32,717 nucleotides of DNA. Source: Prevotella sp. UBA3288 (GTDB lineage Bacteria > Bacteroidota > Bacteroidia > Bacteroidales > Bacteroidaceae). The notes under the pieces were generated by a model. That model worked only from the letters and a program-made list of their open reading frames with translations, was not told where the DNA came from and did not search any database. The stretch is from assembly GCA_002361655.1 (NCBI GenBank), contig DETM01000035.1:1-32717 (forward strand). Reading direction: 5' to 3'. Shown piece by piece: positions 23,521 to 31,817 of this stretch. The position numbers and the translations under genes are program-made. The first letter of the stretch is position 1; each line of letters starts with the position of its first letter.

Positions 23521-24550
23521 ACTGATAGTCATAACGGCCGGTCATTTTCCGGATTCGGTGTCTGACGGCCTTGGCGATTTGTCGGAAATTACCGACGCGT
23601 AAGTTGCGATACAGTTCTTCGATACTGCGTGCCACCTTCACCCAGGGATGTCCCCAGGCCATGATACGATAGACGCGCTTTTTGTATGCCACATCTTCTA
23701 TGACATATCGGGGATGGCGCAATGGCCATGTCAACTCATAGGATGGTAATGTGAGCAGTCGCTGCATGGCTTTAGGCAGTGTGTTCAACTGATACTGAAA
23801 ATGGGCAGAATCGTCGCTGATGGCCGTATTCTGAATAAGATTCTTTGTGGGCACTATTGTCAGTCCGCTGTTCAGCGTGCAGGCCGACCACATCAGTGTC
23901 TCGTAAATGGCATTCCCCGAGGCTTTGTGCTTTTCCATCTTTTTGAGCATCTCACGCCCTCCTTCATGGCGGTTGGCAACATAGGCTTTCAACTGCCGAC
24001 GGTTAAAAGGATCGTCCAGTACACTGTATGCCGGGTCGTACTGTTCTATGACACGTCGCCACGAGGCCCACCCCCAGATGCTGCACACCGTCGTGAAAAG
24101 ATAATCGTAGGGAGCATCTGTTTGCTCCTCATGGTTGAAGCCGGCTATCATTGTGATGCGCTCGTCGTGCTCATAGCGGTTGAGCATCTCCGTGCAGAAC
24201 GGGATAAACGAGGCAGAGGGCGTTGAGTCGTCTTCGATGACGATACATTTGTCGGCCAGTGAGAAAGCCCACTGTTGGGCATTGTAGTTGGATCCCCATG
24301 CTCCACTGTTTTCTGCATGGTAGTTGCGCCGGACATCACATTCCCAGTCTATCTCGCCGTCGTCAACAATCCTGCGTGCGGCTTCCAGTTTACGGGCATC
24401 ATCATCATTGCGCGGACCGTCCTGGTAGATGAACAGCCGGGAAGGTCTGGCCTGGCGAATAGCACTGAACGTACGTTTCAGCGTTTCAGTACGTGTAAAG
24501 ATGATGAGTAGCACGGCTACATCGTTTTGATAGGGACGTTTCTTGTTCAT
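23519..24550 (-). CDS. Glycosyltransferase (GT-A fold, HlpA-like)
   Basis: This 343-aa protein resembles a group of Bacteroidales glycosyltransferases sometimes annotated as hemolysin HlpA-like. It has VAVLLIIFTRTETLKRTF, a GT-A start, and LFIYQDGPRNDDD. The DxD-like IVIEDDSTPSASFI is near residues 104-116, followed by TVCSIWGWASWRR. The C-terminus is basic. The start MNKKRPYQND at 24550 is chosen over 24643 because it forms an ATGA overlap with the upstream GT2 gene. Donor and acceptor are unknown. It is the last gene of the glf-flippase-GT2-GT operon. Confidence 0.8.
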   Translation of the reverse strand: MNKKRPYQNDVAVLLIIFTRTETLKRTFSAIRQARPSRLFIYQDGPRNDDDARKLEAARRIVDDGEIDWECDVRRNYHAENSGAWGSNYNAQQWAFSLADKCIVIEDDSTPSASFIPFCTEMLNRYEHDERITMIAGFNHEEQTDAPYDYLFTTVCSIWGWASWRRVIEQYDPAYSVLDDPFNRRQLKAYVANRHEGGREMLKKMEKHKASGNAIYETLMWSACTLNSGLTIVPTKNLIQNTAISDDSAHFQYQLNTLPKAMQRLLTLPSYELTWPLRHPRYVIEDVAYKKRVYRIMAWGHPWVKVARSIEELYRNLRVGNFRQIAKAVRHRIRKMTGRYDYQ

Positions 24551-25506
24551 TGGAGATGTTTTACGTATAGGTGCTTGATAAGCAGGTAGGTCCATCGCAG
24601 AAGCCTCTTTGTGGGGCGATGGAAAAAGAGCAGATTGCAACACCGAAAGAGGAAGATAGTCGCCGGGAAGGGGCAGTGCGTGTTGATTTCTTGAGGGGTC
24701 AGTCCTATTCGCAATGCATGGTATCTAGCATTGAAAAGACCTAACTCAAAGGGGAATGAATACTGGCGTTTGGTGTCGTGCGACGACAGGTATTGTCCGA
24801 CCGCGCGGTTTGCACCCAGATATGACGGTATGTTCTTGAGGTTAAGCCAGTTGAAAAAAGTTCCGGTTGTATTTTCACGATATAGGGTCACCACGTCATC
24901 GATAGTGGCATGCGAAGAAGCATGGTACAGTAAGCGTGGCATGACGCTGTAGTCCTCTGCCATGTTGATACCTTCAACGAAGTCGATGTTGCCATCGGCA
25001 TGCAGGCTCCGGCGGATGAGCCGTCCCCAGACATGATGCTCAATTGTGTTTTGGGCAAGCATCAGGCGCAGCATCGCATCCTTATTGCCATGAAAGGGGA
25101 GTATAGGCTCACTGAGCCGTCCGTCGGCAAACAGGCGTTGATAGGCCCCCGACACGATATCGGCACCGGTTTCCTGCTGACGTTTGAAGAGTTTCTCGAC
25201 CGCGTCGCGACTCATGATGTCATCGCTGTCGGCATACATCACGAAATCGCCTGTGGCTGCCTGAAGCGATGAGGAACGCGCTGCTCCCAGGCCTCGATTG
25301 TGATCATGGCGCAGAATGTGCACCTGTTGTTTCCGTTGCGGATAGCGGTCTATGACACTGCGAAGAATCTCAATGCTTCGGTCGGGGGTGCAGTCATCCA
25401 CGAAGATGAACTCCAAGTCGTCGTAAGTCTGTTCGAAAAGTGCTTCGGCACACGCTTCTATGAATGCTTCCACACCATAAACCGGGACAAGTATTGATAT
25501 CTTCAT
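24547..25506 (-). CDS. Family 2 glycosyltransferase
   Basis: This 319-aa GT2 enzyme starts MKISILVPVYGVEAFIEAC. The first nucleotide-binding Asp pair is in FIFVDDCTPD, then NRGLGAARSSSL, and the metal-binding DSDD at residues 93-96. NMAEDYSVMPRL supplies a typical ED pair further on. The C-terminal part carries hydrophobic and basic segments that may rest on the membrane. The start at 25506 overlaps the flippase stop (ATGA) and matches the family N-terminus better than 25539. It probably adds a sugar to a lipid-linked glycan exported by the flippase. Confidence 0.9.
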   Translation of the reverse strand: MKISILVPVYGVEAFIEACAEALFEQTYDDLEFIFVDDCTPDRSIEILRSVIDRYPQRKQQVHILRHDHNRGLGAARSSSLQAATGDFVMYADSDDIMSRDAVEKLFKRQQETGADIVSGAYQRLFADGRLSEPILPFHGNKDAMLRLMLAQNTIEHHVWGRLIRRSLHADGNIDFVEGINMAEDYSVMPRLLYHASSHATIDDVVTLYRENTTGTFFNWLNLKNIPSYLGANRAVGQYLSSHDTKRQYSFPFELGLFNARYHALRIGLTPQEINTHCPFPATIFLFRCCNLLFFHRPTKRLLRWTYLLIKHLYVKHLQ

Positions 25507-26948
25507 GTTGTTTTCTTCTTGACGATTAATTGCAGGCATTCTTTAAGAATAGTCACGTTGAGCAGACGCATGATGGCAAGATAGGTAACCGTTGCCAACA
25601 GGACTCGTGAGGCCAGAAGGAGCCACAGAGGGGTGATGGCCCGTGTGGCATAATATGAGCCGGCCATCACCATGGCGGCTATCAGTGCAAACGGCATGGT
25701 GTCTTTCAGGACCTCCAGAAGCGATAATGTCATAACGCGTTGAAGGGCGATGTGCCAACAACCCAAGGCAAAAATGTTGAGCAGTGAAAAAGCAGTGACC
25801 ATGGCTTTGATGCCCCATGGGGCAAGGAGCAGTGTCACTCCGATTTGCAGCACAATCAGTATGGTCGCCATCAGTAAGTAGATGTCGGAGCGACCCTTGC
25901 TGACAATCAGGTTTTGGTAGATGGTGTGCAGGGGGACAAAGGCACCGCCAAGGCATAATATCTGCAGCAGAATGACCACAGGCTCCCATTTGCTGCCAAT
26001 GGTGGTTATGATGAATTCGTGGGCCACCATGGCCAGTCCGAACATCAGGGGAAAGCAGACTAACGCTGTGAAGCGCAGCATCTTGCGGAACACACGCTGC
26101 TGGCGCCCTTTCTCGGTGTCGGCATTGACCAGCACCGGTTGTGCCACCTGGTTCATCGTGTTCGAAATGAACGAGTGGCCCATCGTACTCCATTTATTGG
26201 CCTGGCTGAACTGTCCCACAACATCGATGGGGAGCAGTTTTGCGAAGATGAAGGTCTGCACATTCTGGCTCACCACAGTGAGTATGTTGGTGAGCAGCAT
26301 CTTCGACGAAAAGCCTAGCATACGACAGATGGGGCCGAAGTCGAACGATAGTTTGGGGCACCACCGGGTGAAATAATAACGCACGACATTGCACGCCGAA
26401 ATATATACAATCTGTTGCCACACCAGGCTCCAGCAACCGTAACCGTTAAAAGCCAACCACATGCCGGTACAGCCCGATGCTGTCAGTGCCCCGATGTTGG
26501 CCAGGGCCATTTCGCGGTTGCGCAGTTCAATCCATAGTTTCGCATTGGGCACGATGCCCAGTGCCGAGATGGGAATGGTGAGAAAGGCCAGTCGCGACAG
26601 GTCGGTCAGCAGCGGCTGGTCGAAGAAGCGGGCGATGAGCGGAGCACAAAGAAACAGGATGGCATACATTGAGAAGCCTGCCAAGACATTGAACCAGAAC
26701 ACGGCGTTATAGTCGCGCCGTGTGGGTGGCTTCAGGTTGGCCAGGGCCTGCGAGAACCCTGCCGCCTGCAGGCATCCGGCCAAGGCAGTAAAGATGGTCA
26801 GCACCGCCACGATACCGTAGTCCTCGGTGTCGAGCAGCCGGGCCAGCACGATGCCGAACACGAGGTTCAGCACTTGTGTGGTGCCGTTGTTCACGGCTCC
26901 CCAGGCAATGCCTTTCGCGGTCTTCTCCTTCAGCGTGCTGTCTGTCAT
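25503..26948 (-). CDS. Polysaccharide flippase, Wzx/PST (WzxC-like) family
   Basis: This 481-aa integral membrane protein has many hydrophobic segments (12-14 expected) and the N-terminal KGIAWGAVNNGTTQVLNLVFGIVLARLL typical of lipopolysaccharide-type flippases. It also has IPISALGIVPNAKLWIELRNREMAL and FSSKMLLTNILTVVSQNVQTFI. It would move undecaprenyl-linked glycan units across the inner membrane. The start at 26948 makes an ATGA overlap with glf and is preferred over 26963. Tight coupling with glf and two glycosyltransferases marks a surface-glycan operon. Confidence 0.9.
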   Translation of the reverse strand: MTDSTLKEKTAKGIAWGAVNNGTTQVLNLVFGIVLARLLDTEDYGIVAVLTIFTALAGCLQAAGFSQALANLKPPTRRDYNAVFWFNVLAGFSMYAILFLCAPLIARFFDQPLLTDLSRLAFLTIPISALGIVPNAKLWIELRNREMALANIGALTASGCTGMWLAFNGYGCWSLVWQQIVYISACNVVRYYFTRWCPKLSFDFGPICRMLGFSSKMLLTNILTVVSQNVQTFIFAKLLPIDVVGQFSQANKWSTMGHSFISNTMNQVAQPVLVNADTEKGRQQRVFRKMLRFTALVCFPLMFGLAMVAHEFIITTIGSKWEPVVILLQILCLGGAFVPLHTIYQNLIVSKGRSDIYLLMATILIVLQIGVTLLLAPWGIKAMVTAFSLLNIFALGCWHIALQRVMTLSLLEVLKDTMPFALIAAMVMAGSYYATRAITPLWLLLASRVLLATVTYLAIMRLLNVTILKECLQLIVKKKTT

Positions 26949-28045
26949 TGCTCCTTCTCCCACAACTGCATGGCACGGGCTATCACCTGGTCCATGTCAT
27001 AGTATCTGTATTCTGCCAACCGGCCGCCGAAAACAACATTCTCCTGCTTCTCGGCCAACAGGCGATAGCGGTCGGCCAACCCGTTGTTGCGCTCGTCGTT
27101 GACGGTGTAGAACGGCTCGGCCCCTGCAGTCCATTCGCTGCTGTACTCACGGCTGATGACGGTGAACGGCTGCCGGCCGAACTCGAAGTGCTTGTGCTCG
27201 ATGACACGGGTATAGGGCGTCTCGCTGTCGGTGAAGTTCATCACGGCATTGCCCTGATAGTCGTCCACCTCCAGCCGCTCGTGTTCGAAGCGCAGTGTGC
27301 GCCAGTCCAGTTTGCCCAGCCGGTAGTCGAAGTATGCGTCGATGGCTCCTGAGTAGACCGTCTTTACGGCCAGCGGCTCTAGTTCTGCCCTATGGGCGAA
27401 GAAGTCGGTGCCGAGTCGCACCTCGATGCCGTCGAGCAGTCTCTCTGTTATCACATTGTAGCCACCTATGGGGATGCCCTGATAGAGATCGTTGAAATAG
27501 TTGTTGTCGAAGGTCAGTCGCACCGGCAGCCGGCGGATGATGAAGGCAGGCAGGTCGGTGCACCGCCGTCCCCACTGCTTCTCGGTGTAGCCCTTGATGA
27601 GCGTCTCGTAGATGTCACGGCCGACAAGCGAGATGGCCTGCTCCTCCAGATTCTGCGGCTCGCGTCCGGCCATCTCCTGTCGTTGTGCCTCTATCTTGGC
27701 GGCGGCCTCACGTGGTGTAGTCACCCCCCACATCTGGTAGAAGGTGTTCATGTTGAACGGCAGGTTGAAGAGCCGCCCCTTATAGTTGGCGATGGGCGAG
27801 TTGGTGTAGCGGTTGAAGTCGGCCAGCCGGTTCACAAACTGCCACACCTCTTTATTATTAGTATGGAAGATGTGGGCACCATACTGATGAACATGTATGC
27901 CGTCCACATCTTCGCAGTATGCATTTCCGCCTGCATGACTACGCTTGTCGACGACCAGACAGCGCTTGCCGGCCTGCCGGGCCAGGTAGGCAAAGGTGGC
28001 ACCAAAGAGGCCTGCGCCGATAATCAGGTAGTCGTAATGCTTCAT
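26945..28045 (-). CDS. glf: UDP-galactopyranose mutase
   Basis: Glf interconverts UDP-galactopyranose and UDP-galactofuranose, the donor for Galf in surface glycans. The 366-aa flavoprotein has the FAD-binding IIGAGLFGATFA at residues 8-19. It also has DKRSHAGGNAYCEDVDGIHVHQYGAHIFHT, LIKGYTEKQWGR and the C-terminal FGGRLAEYRYYDMDQVI. It is the first gene of the minus-strand glycan operon, with a good promoter, and is divergent from licD. Its presence implies that at least one of the downstream glycosyltransferases may use Galf. Confidence 0.96.
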   Translation of the reverse strand: MKHYDYLIIGAGLFGATFAYLARQAGKRCLVVDKRSHAGGNAYCEDVDGIHVHQYGAHIFHTNNKEVWQFVNRLADFNRYTNSPIANYKGRLFNLPFNMNTFYQMWGVTTPREAAAKIEAQRQEMAGREPQNLEEQAISLVGRDIYETLIKGYTEKQWGRRCTDLPAFIIRRLPVRLTFDNNYFNDLYQGIPIGGYNVITERLLDGIEVRLGTDFFAHRAELEPLAVKTVYSGAIDAYFDYRLGKLDWRTLRFEHERLEVDDYQGNAVMNFTDSETPYTRVIEHKHFEFGRQPFTVISREYSSEWTAGAEPFYTVNDERNNGLADRYRLLAEKQENVVFGGRLAEYRYYDMDQVIARAMQLWEKEQ

Positions 28046-28066
28046 CGCGTATCCCTAAATAGATTG

Positions 28067-28097
28067 CAAAAGTAAGAAAAATAGTTGGAAGTTCAAA
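28067..28097 (-). promoter_or_regulatory. Promoter of the glf operon
   Basis: On the minus strand a TTTG (28097-28094) and TACTTTTG (28074-28067) are 19 bp apart. The expected start near 28063 gives a leader of about 18 nt before ATG 28045. Confidence 0.7.
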
Positions 28098-28115
28098 ATA
28101 ATTTGCTTACTTTTG
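28085..28115 (+). promoter_or_regulatory. Promoter of the licD cassette
   Basis: TACTTTTG at 28108-28115 is a clear -7 box. A TTG at 28085-28087 lies 20 bp upstream. The expected start near 28119 is only about 5 nt before ATG 28124, so the mRNA would be almost leaderless. The region interlocks with the divergent glf promoter. Confidence 0.6.
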
Positions 28116-28123
28116 CATTCCAT

Positions 28124-28906
28124 ATGAGACAGATAACAGATATTCACGAACTGCGCCGTCTGCAGATGGGCATTCTCCAGAATGTCCATGACTACTGCAT
28201 GGCCCACAGTCTGTGCTATTTCCTTTCCAGCGGCAGCCTTATCGGGGCTGTGCGCCATGGGGGCTATATTCCCTGGGACGACGATATCGATATCTATATG
28301 CCGCGCAAAGACTACGAAGTGTTCCTTCAGACGTACAGCGATGAGGGCGGACGCTATCGGGTCATCAACCCCCAGACAGAGCCACATTATTATTATACGT
28401 TTGCAAAAGTGGTGGACCGGCAGACCCGCATGGCAGAGACAGAGACCCAGGGCTATGAGATAGGTGTCTATATGGACATCTTTCCTATTGACTACGTGAC
28501 GGACGACCTGAAGGAACGCCAGCGGGTGTTCAAGCGGAAGAAACTGCTCTATAAGATCCGCCGCTGCAAGATTTCCAACAGCAATCCGCTGCGCTCCACA
28601 CTGGGCTATTGGGTCTATAAATGCTGGCCACTGACCGTCAGGCAGTTGGAACGCAGGATTAGACGGCTGATCATCTCGGACCACCCCACCGCCACCGTCT
28701 GCAACATGACGGAGGCCGGCCCGAAGATCACTGGTTGCTTCCCCGCTGACGACATCGCCTCAATGGTGGACATCGAGTTCGAGGGCAAGACATTTAAAAC
28801 GATGGTGGGCTATCGAGACTATCTGCAGCACACCTATGGCGACTATATGGCGCTGCCACCTGTCGAACAGCGAGTGACCCATAAGTTCGAGGCCTATATC
28901 CTTTAA
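28124..28906 (+). CDS. LicD family phosphotransferase
   Basis: LicD-family enzymes transfer phospho-amino-alcohols such as phosphocholine from a CDP carrier onto surface glycans. The 260-aa protein has the core motif SGSLIGAVRHGGYIPWDDDIDI (about residues 36-57), with the metal-binding Asp cluster, and GVYMDIFPID at 114-123. It ends with YLQHTYGDYMALPP, typical of the family. The ATG at 28124 is preferred because the earlier ATG at 28085 would lie upstream of the promoter. It is divergent from glf and precedes a LicC-like/CobD-like fusion. The group transferred may therefore be phosphoethanolamine or an analogue rather than phosphocholine, but this is inference. Confidence 0.9.
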   Translation: MRQITDIHELRRLQMGILQNVHDYCMAHSLCYFLSSGSLIGAVRHGGYIPWDDDIDIYMPRKDYEVFLQTYSDEGGRYRVINPQTEPHYYYTFAKVVDRQTRMAETETQGYEIGVYMDIFPIDYVTDDLKERQRVFKRKKLLYKIRRCKISNSNPLRSTLGYWVYKCWPLTVRQLERRIRRLIISDHPTATVCNMTEAGPKITGCFPADDIASMVDIEFEGKTFKTMVGYRDYLQHTYGDYMALPPVEQRVTHKFEAYIL

Positions 28907-28958
28907 ACCGCGTACTATTTTATTTAAGTTACTTAACTGACAAATTCCAAATAGGAAT

Positions 28959-30785
28959 ATGCAAGCAATCATACTGGCGGCCGGCATGGGCCGCAGACTC
29001 GGAGAACTGACCAAGGAGAATACGAAATGCATGGTACCGGTAAACGGTATCCCGCTGATAGACCGTCTGCTACGGCAGTTGTCAGGACTGACACTCAATC
29101 GTGTCATCATCGTGGTGGGCTATCAGGGTCGGAAACTCATCGACTATATCGGTCATCGCTACGATGAAAAACTGAAGATAGAGTTTGCCGAGAACCCCGT
29201 CTACGACAAGACCAACAACATCTATTCGCTGTCGCTGGTGAAAGGCCAACTGCAGGAAGACGACACATTGCTGATAGAGAGCGACCTCATCTTCAGCGAC
29301 CGTTTCTTCCCTATGATTGTTGACAATCCCTATCCCAACCTGGCACTGGTGGCCAAGTACGAGTCGTGGATGGACGGCACGATGGTGCGGCTGGACGACG
29401 AGCAGCACATCGTGAACTTCATATCCAAGGAGGCCTTCGACTATAGAGATGTCGGTGCTTATTACAAGACGGTGAACATCTATAAGTTCAGCCGCTCGTT
29501 CCTGCAGCATCAGTATGTGCCCTTCCTCGATGCCTATACCAAGGCCGTGGGCAATAATGAATACTACGAGAATGTGTTGCGCATCATCTCGATGCTCGAC
29601 AGTCATCAGATGAAGGCTCTGCCGGTGGGCAACGAGAAATGGTATGAGATAGACGACAAGCAAGACCTTGACATCGCCGAGGCCCTGTTTGCCGATGACC
29701 AGGATGTCATCCGCAAATACTACGGCCGCTATGGCGGATTCTGGCGCTTCCCTCAGATGCTCGACTTCTGCTATCTGGTGAACCCCTACTTCCCTTCGAA
29801 GCGCATGAAGGACGAACTGCGTGCCAATTTCGATACACTGCTGACGGAATACCCTTCGGGCATGAAGGTCAACACGCTGTTAGCCAGCAAATGCTTCGGC
29901 GTCAGCGAGCACTACATAGTGCCTGGCAACGGCGCTGCCGAACTGATCAAAGTGCTGATGGAGGAGAATGTCAAAGGAATAACCGGCTTTGTGCGCCCCA
30001 CCTTCGAGGAGTATCCCAACCGCTTCGACTCATCGAAGCAGATTTCCTTCGTGTCAAAGAAAGAGGACTACCGCTACTCGGCCGACGACCTCATGGACTT
30101 CTTTGGCGAAAAGGAAATCAAGACGCTGATGCTGGTCAACCCCGACAACCCGACAGGTAACTTCATTCCCAAAGCCGATGTGCTGCGACTGGCCGCCTGG
30201 TGCGAAGAGAGAGGTATCCGTCTGGTGGTCGACGAGAGTTTCGTAGACTTCAGCGTAGACTACAAGACCAACTCGCTGCTCTCCGATGCCATCCTCGAGG
30301 CCTATCCCCACATGGCGGTGATGAAAAGTATCTCTAAGAGTTTTGGCGTGCCGGGACTCCGATTGGGCATCCTCGCATCGGCAGACACCGCGCTCATCAT
30401 AGATATTAAGAAAGAGGTGTCTATCTGGAACCTCAACTCGTTTGCCGAGTTCTTCATGCAGATATACAACAAGCATGAAAAAGACTATCTCAGGGCCTGC
30501 GACAAGTTCCTGGCCGAGCGTGACGACTTCGAGCGCCAACTAAAGGCCATCCCTTACCTCCGGGTGCTGCCGACCCAGGCCAACTATTTCTTGTGTGAGG
30601 TGCTGCCCCCCCATACCGCCAGGGAAATAGTCATCTACACCCTTCGCCGGCATAACATTCTAACGCGTGATTGCAGTCTGAAGCCGGGACTTGATCCCGA
30701 CAGGCAGTTTATGCGTATCGCTGTCCGCAACCACGAGGATAACGGCCGACTGATAGAAGCACTTAAAACATTCGGGCAGCAATGA
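28959..30785 (+). CDS. Fusion of LicC-like nucleotidyltransferase and CobD/HisC-like PLP enzyme
   Basis: This is a 608-aa two-domain protein. Residues 1-245 are a sugar/choline-phosphate nucleotidyltransferase: ILAAGMGRRLGELT at 5-18, Lys23 in NTKCMVPVNG, TNNIYSLSLV near 85-94, ESD at 107-109 and WYEIDDKQDLDIAEAL at 228-243, as in LicC. Residues 250-608 are a fold-type I PLP enzyme of the HisC/CobD group: VPGNGAAELIK at 321-331, NPDNPTG at 394-400, Asp425 in LVVDESF, PLP Lys460 in SISKSFGVPGLRLG and Arg586 in FMRIAVR. The likely combined role is to make a phospho-amino-alcohol by decarboxylation (or an amine by transamination) and activate it as a CDP derivative for LicD. Substrates are not proven. 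The stop overlaps the next ATG. Confidence 0.88.
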   Translation: MQAIILAAGMGRRLGELTKENTKCMVPVNGIPLIDRLLRQLSGLTLNRVIIVVGYQGRKLIDYIGHRYDEKLKIEFAENPVYDKTNNIYSLSLVKGQLQEDDTLLIESDLIFSDRFFPMIVDNPYPNLALVAKYESWMDGTMVRLDDEQHIVNFISKEAFDYRDVGAYYKTVNIYKFSRSFLQHQYVPFLDAYTKAVGNNEYYENVLRIISMLDSHQMKALPVGNEKWYEIDDKQDLDIAEALFADDQDVIRKYYGRYGGFWRFPQMLDFCYLVNPYFPSKRMKDELRANFDTLLTEYPSGMKVNTLLASKCFGVSEHYIVPGNGAAELIKVLMEENVKGITGFVRPTFEEYPNRFDSSKQISFVSKKEDYRYSADDLMDFFGEKEIKTLMLVNPDNPTGNFIPKADVLRLAAWCEERGIRLVVDESFVDFSVDYKTNSLLSDAILEAYPHMAVMKSISKSFGVPGLRLGILASADTALIIDIKKEVSIWNLNSFAEFFMQIYNKHEKDYLRACDKFLAERDDFERQLKAIPYLRVLPTQANYFLCEVLPPHTAREIVIYTLRRHNILTRDCSLKPGLDPDRQFMRIAVRNHEDNGRLIEALKTFGQQ

Positions 30786-31798
30786 AGCAAGTCTGTGTGT
30801 GTGGCGGCGGTAACCTGGGGCATGTGGTAGCCGGATTCTTAGGTACCAATGGCGATTGCGAGGTGTCGCTGCTGACGCGCCATCCTGAGCGATGGCAGCG
30901 GCAGTTGGAGATAACCACCCCCGACGGTGACGTGCTGTTTGGTCGGCTGAAGACCGTGTCTTCACGTCCGGCCGAGGTGGTCAGCCATGCTGACATCGTG
31001 CTGCTCTGTCTGCCCGGATTCTCTATCCGTGAGGTCCTCCAGCAGATAGCAACGGCACTCACCCCCGGCACGGCAGTGGGAAGCATTGTCAGCAGCACCG
31101 GGTTCTTCTTCGAGGCATTCAGCATCTTGCCCGCTCAGACGCCCTTGTTCGGATTCCAGCGTGTACCCTTCATATCGCGGCTCAGAGACTATGGCCGCTC
31201 TGCCGACTTGTTGGGCTATAAGCCCGGCCTGAGTATCGCCATAGAGCAAACCGGCGACAGGGAATCTCTCAGGGCTGACATCGAGCGACTCTTCAAGGTT
31301 CCCGTACGACTGCTGTCCAACTATTACGAGGCCAGTCTCACCAACAGTAACCCGCTGCTCCATCCGGCCCGCCTCTACAGCCTTTGGAAGGACTGGCACA
31401 TGGGAGTGGTCTATCCTGCTGAAAGCCTGTTCTATGAAGAGTGGACCGACGATGCTTCCGACTATCTGATACAGATGGATGACGAGTTTCAGCGATTGCT
31501 CAGTGTACTGCCGGTAGCGAAAGGCAGCATCCCTGGCATATTGGATTATTATGAGAGCACTGATGCCGCATCGCTCACCCGGAAACTCCGGTCTATCCAA
31601 GCCTTCAAGGGCATCAAGTCGCCAATGAAGCCGGTGACGGGAGGATTCGTTCCCGACTTTCACAGCAGATATTTCACGGAGGATTTCCCCTACGGTCTTC
31701 AGATAGTAAAGCAGCAGGCTCTTGAACACGGTATCGCCACCCCTGTGATAGACGAGATACTCGCTTGGGGCAACCGACAGATAAAAAGGCTCTCCTAA
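30782..31798 (+). CDS. Opine (octopine/nopaline) dehydrogenase family protein
   Basis: This 338-aa NAD(P)-dependent enzyme has an N-terminal Rossmann fold, with GGGNLGHVVAGFLG at residues 8-21 and ADIVLLCLPGFSIREVL. The C-terminal helical domain contains LTNSNPLLHPARLYSLW, the His-containing substrate motif region of the octopine/nopaline dehydrogenase family. Family members join an amino compound to a 2-keto acid by reductive amination. It is coupled by ATGA overlap to the fusion gene, so it probably acts on the same pathway. One possibility is N-carboxyalkylation of the amino-alcohol, but the substrate is unknown. The stop codon lies in the loop of a terminator hairpin. Confidence 0.85.
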   Translation: MKQVCVCGGGNLGHVVAGFLGTNGDCEVSLLTRHPERWQRQLEITTPDGDVLFGRLKTVSSRPAEVVSHADIVLLCLPGFSIREVLQQIATALTPGTAVGSIVSSTGFFFEAFSILPAQTPLFGFQRVPFISRLRDYGRSADLLGYKPGLSIAIEQTGDRESLRADIERLFKVPVRLLSNYYEASLTNSNPLLHPARLYSLWKDWHMGVVYPAESLFYEEWTDDASDYLIQMDDEFQRLLSVLPVAKGSIPGILDYYESTDAASLTRKLRSIQAFKGIKSPMKPVTGGFVPDFHSRYFTEDFPYGLQIVKQQALEHGIATPVIDEILAWGNRQIKRLS

Positions 31799-31817
31799 TG
31801 GTGGGAGAGCCTTTTTT
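31783..31817. terminator. Bidirectional intrinsic terminator
   Basis: A 13-bp stem (AAAAAGGCTCTCC at 31783-31795 with its perfect complement at 31804-31816) closes an 8-nt loop and is followed by T residues. The A-run on the other side gives a U-tract for minus-strand transcripts. It can therefore serve both the opine-dehydrogenase gene and the convergent metG. The UAA stop of the former is in the loop. Confidence 0.9.

Larger units (their letters stand above)
28065..28117. repeat. 12-bp inverted repeat linking the divergent glf and licD promoters
   Basis: TGCAAAAGTAAG at 28065-28076 and CTTACTTTTGCA at 28106-28117 are perfect reverse complements, 29 bp apart. Each arm contains one of the two -7 boxes. 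Confidence 0.75.
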
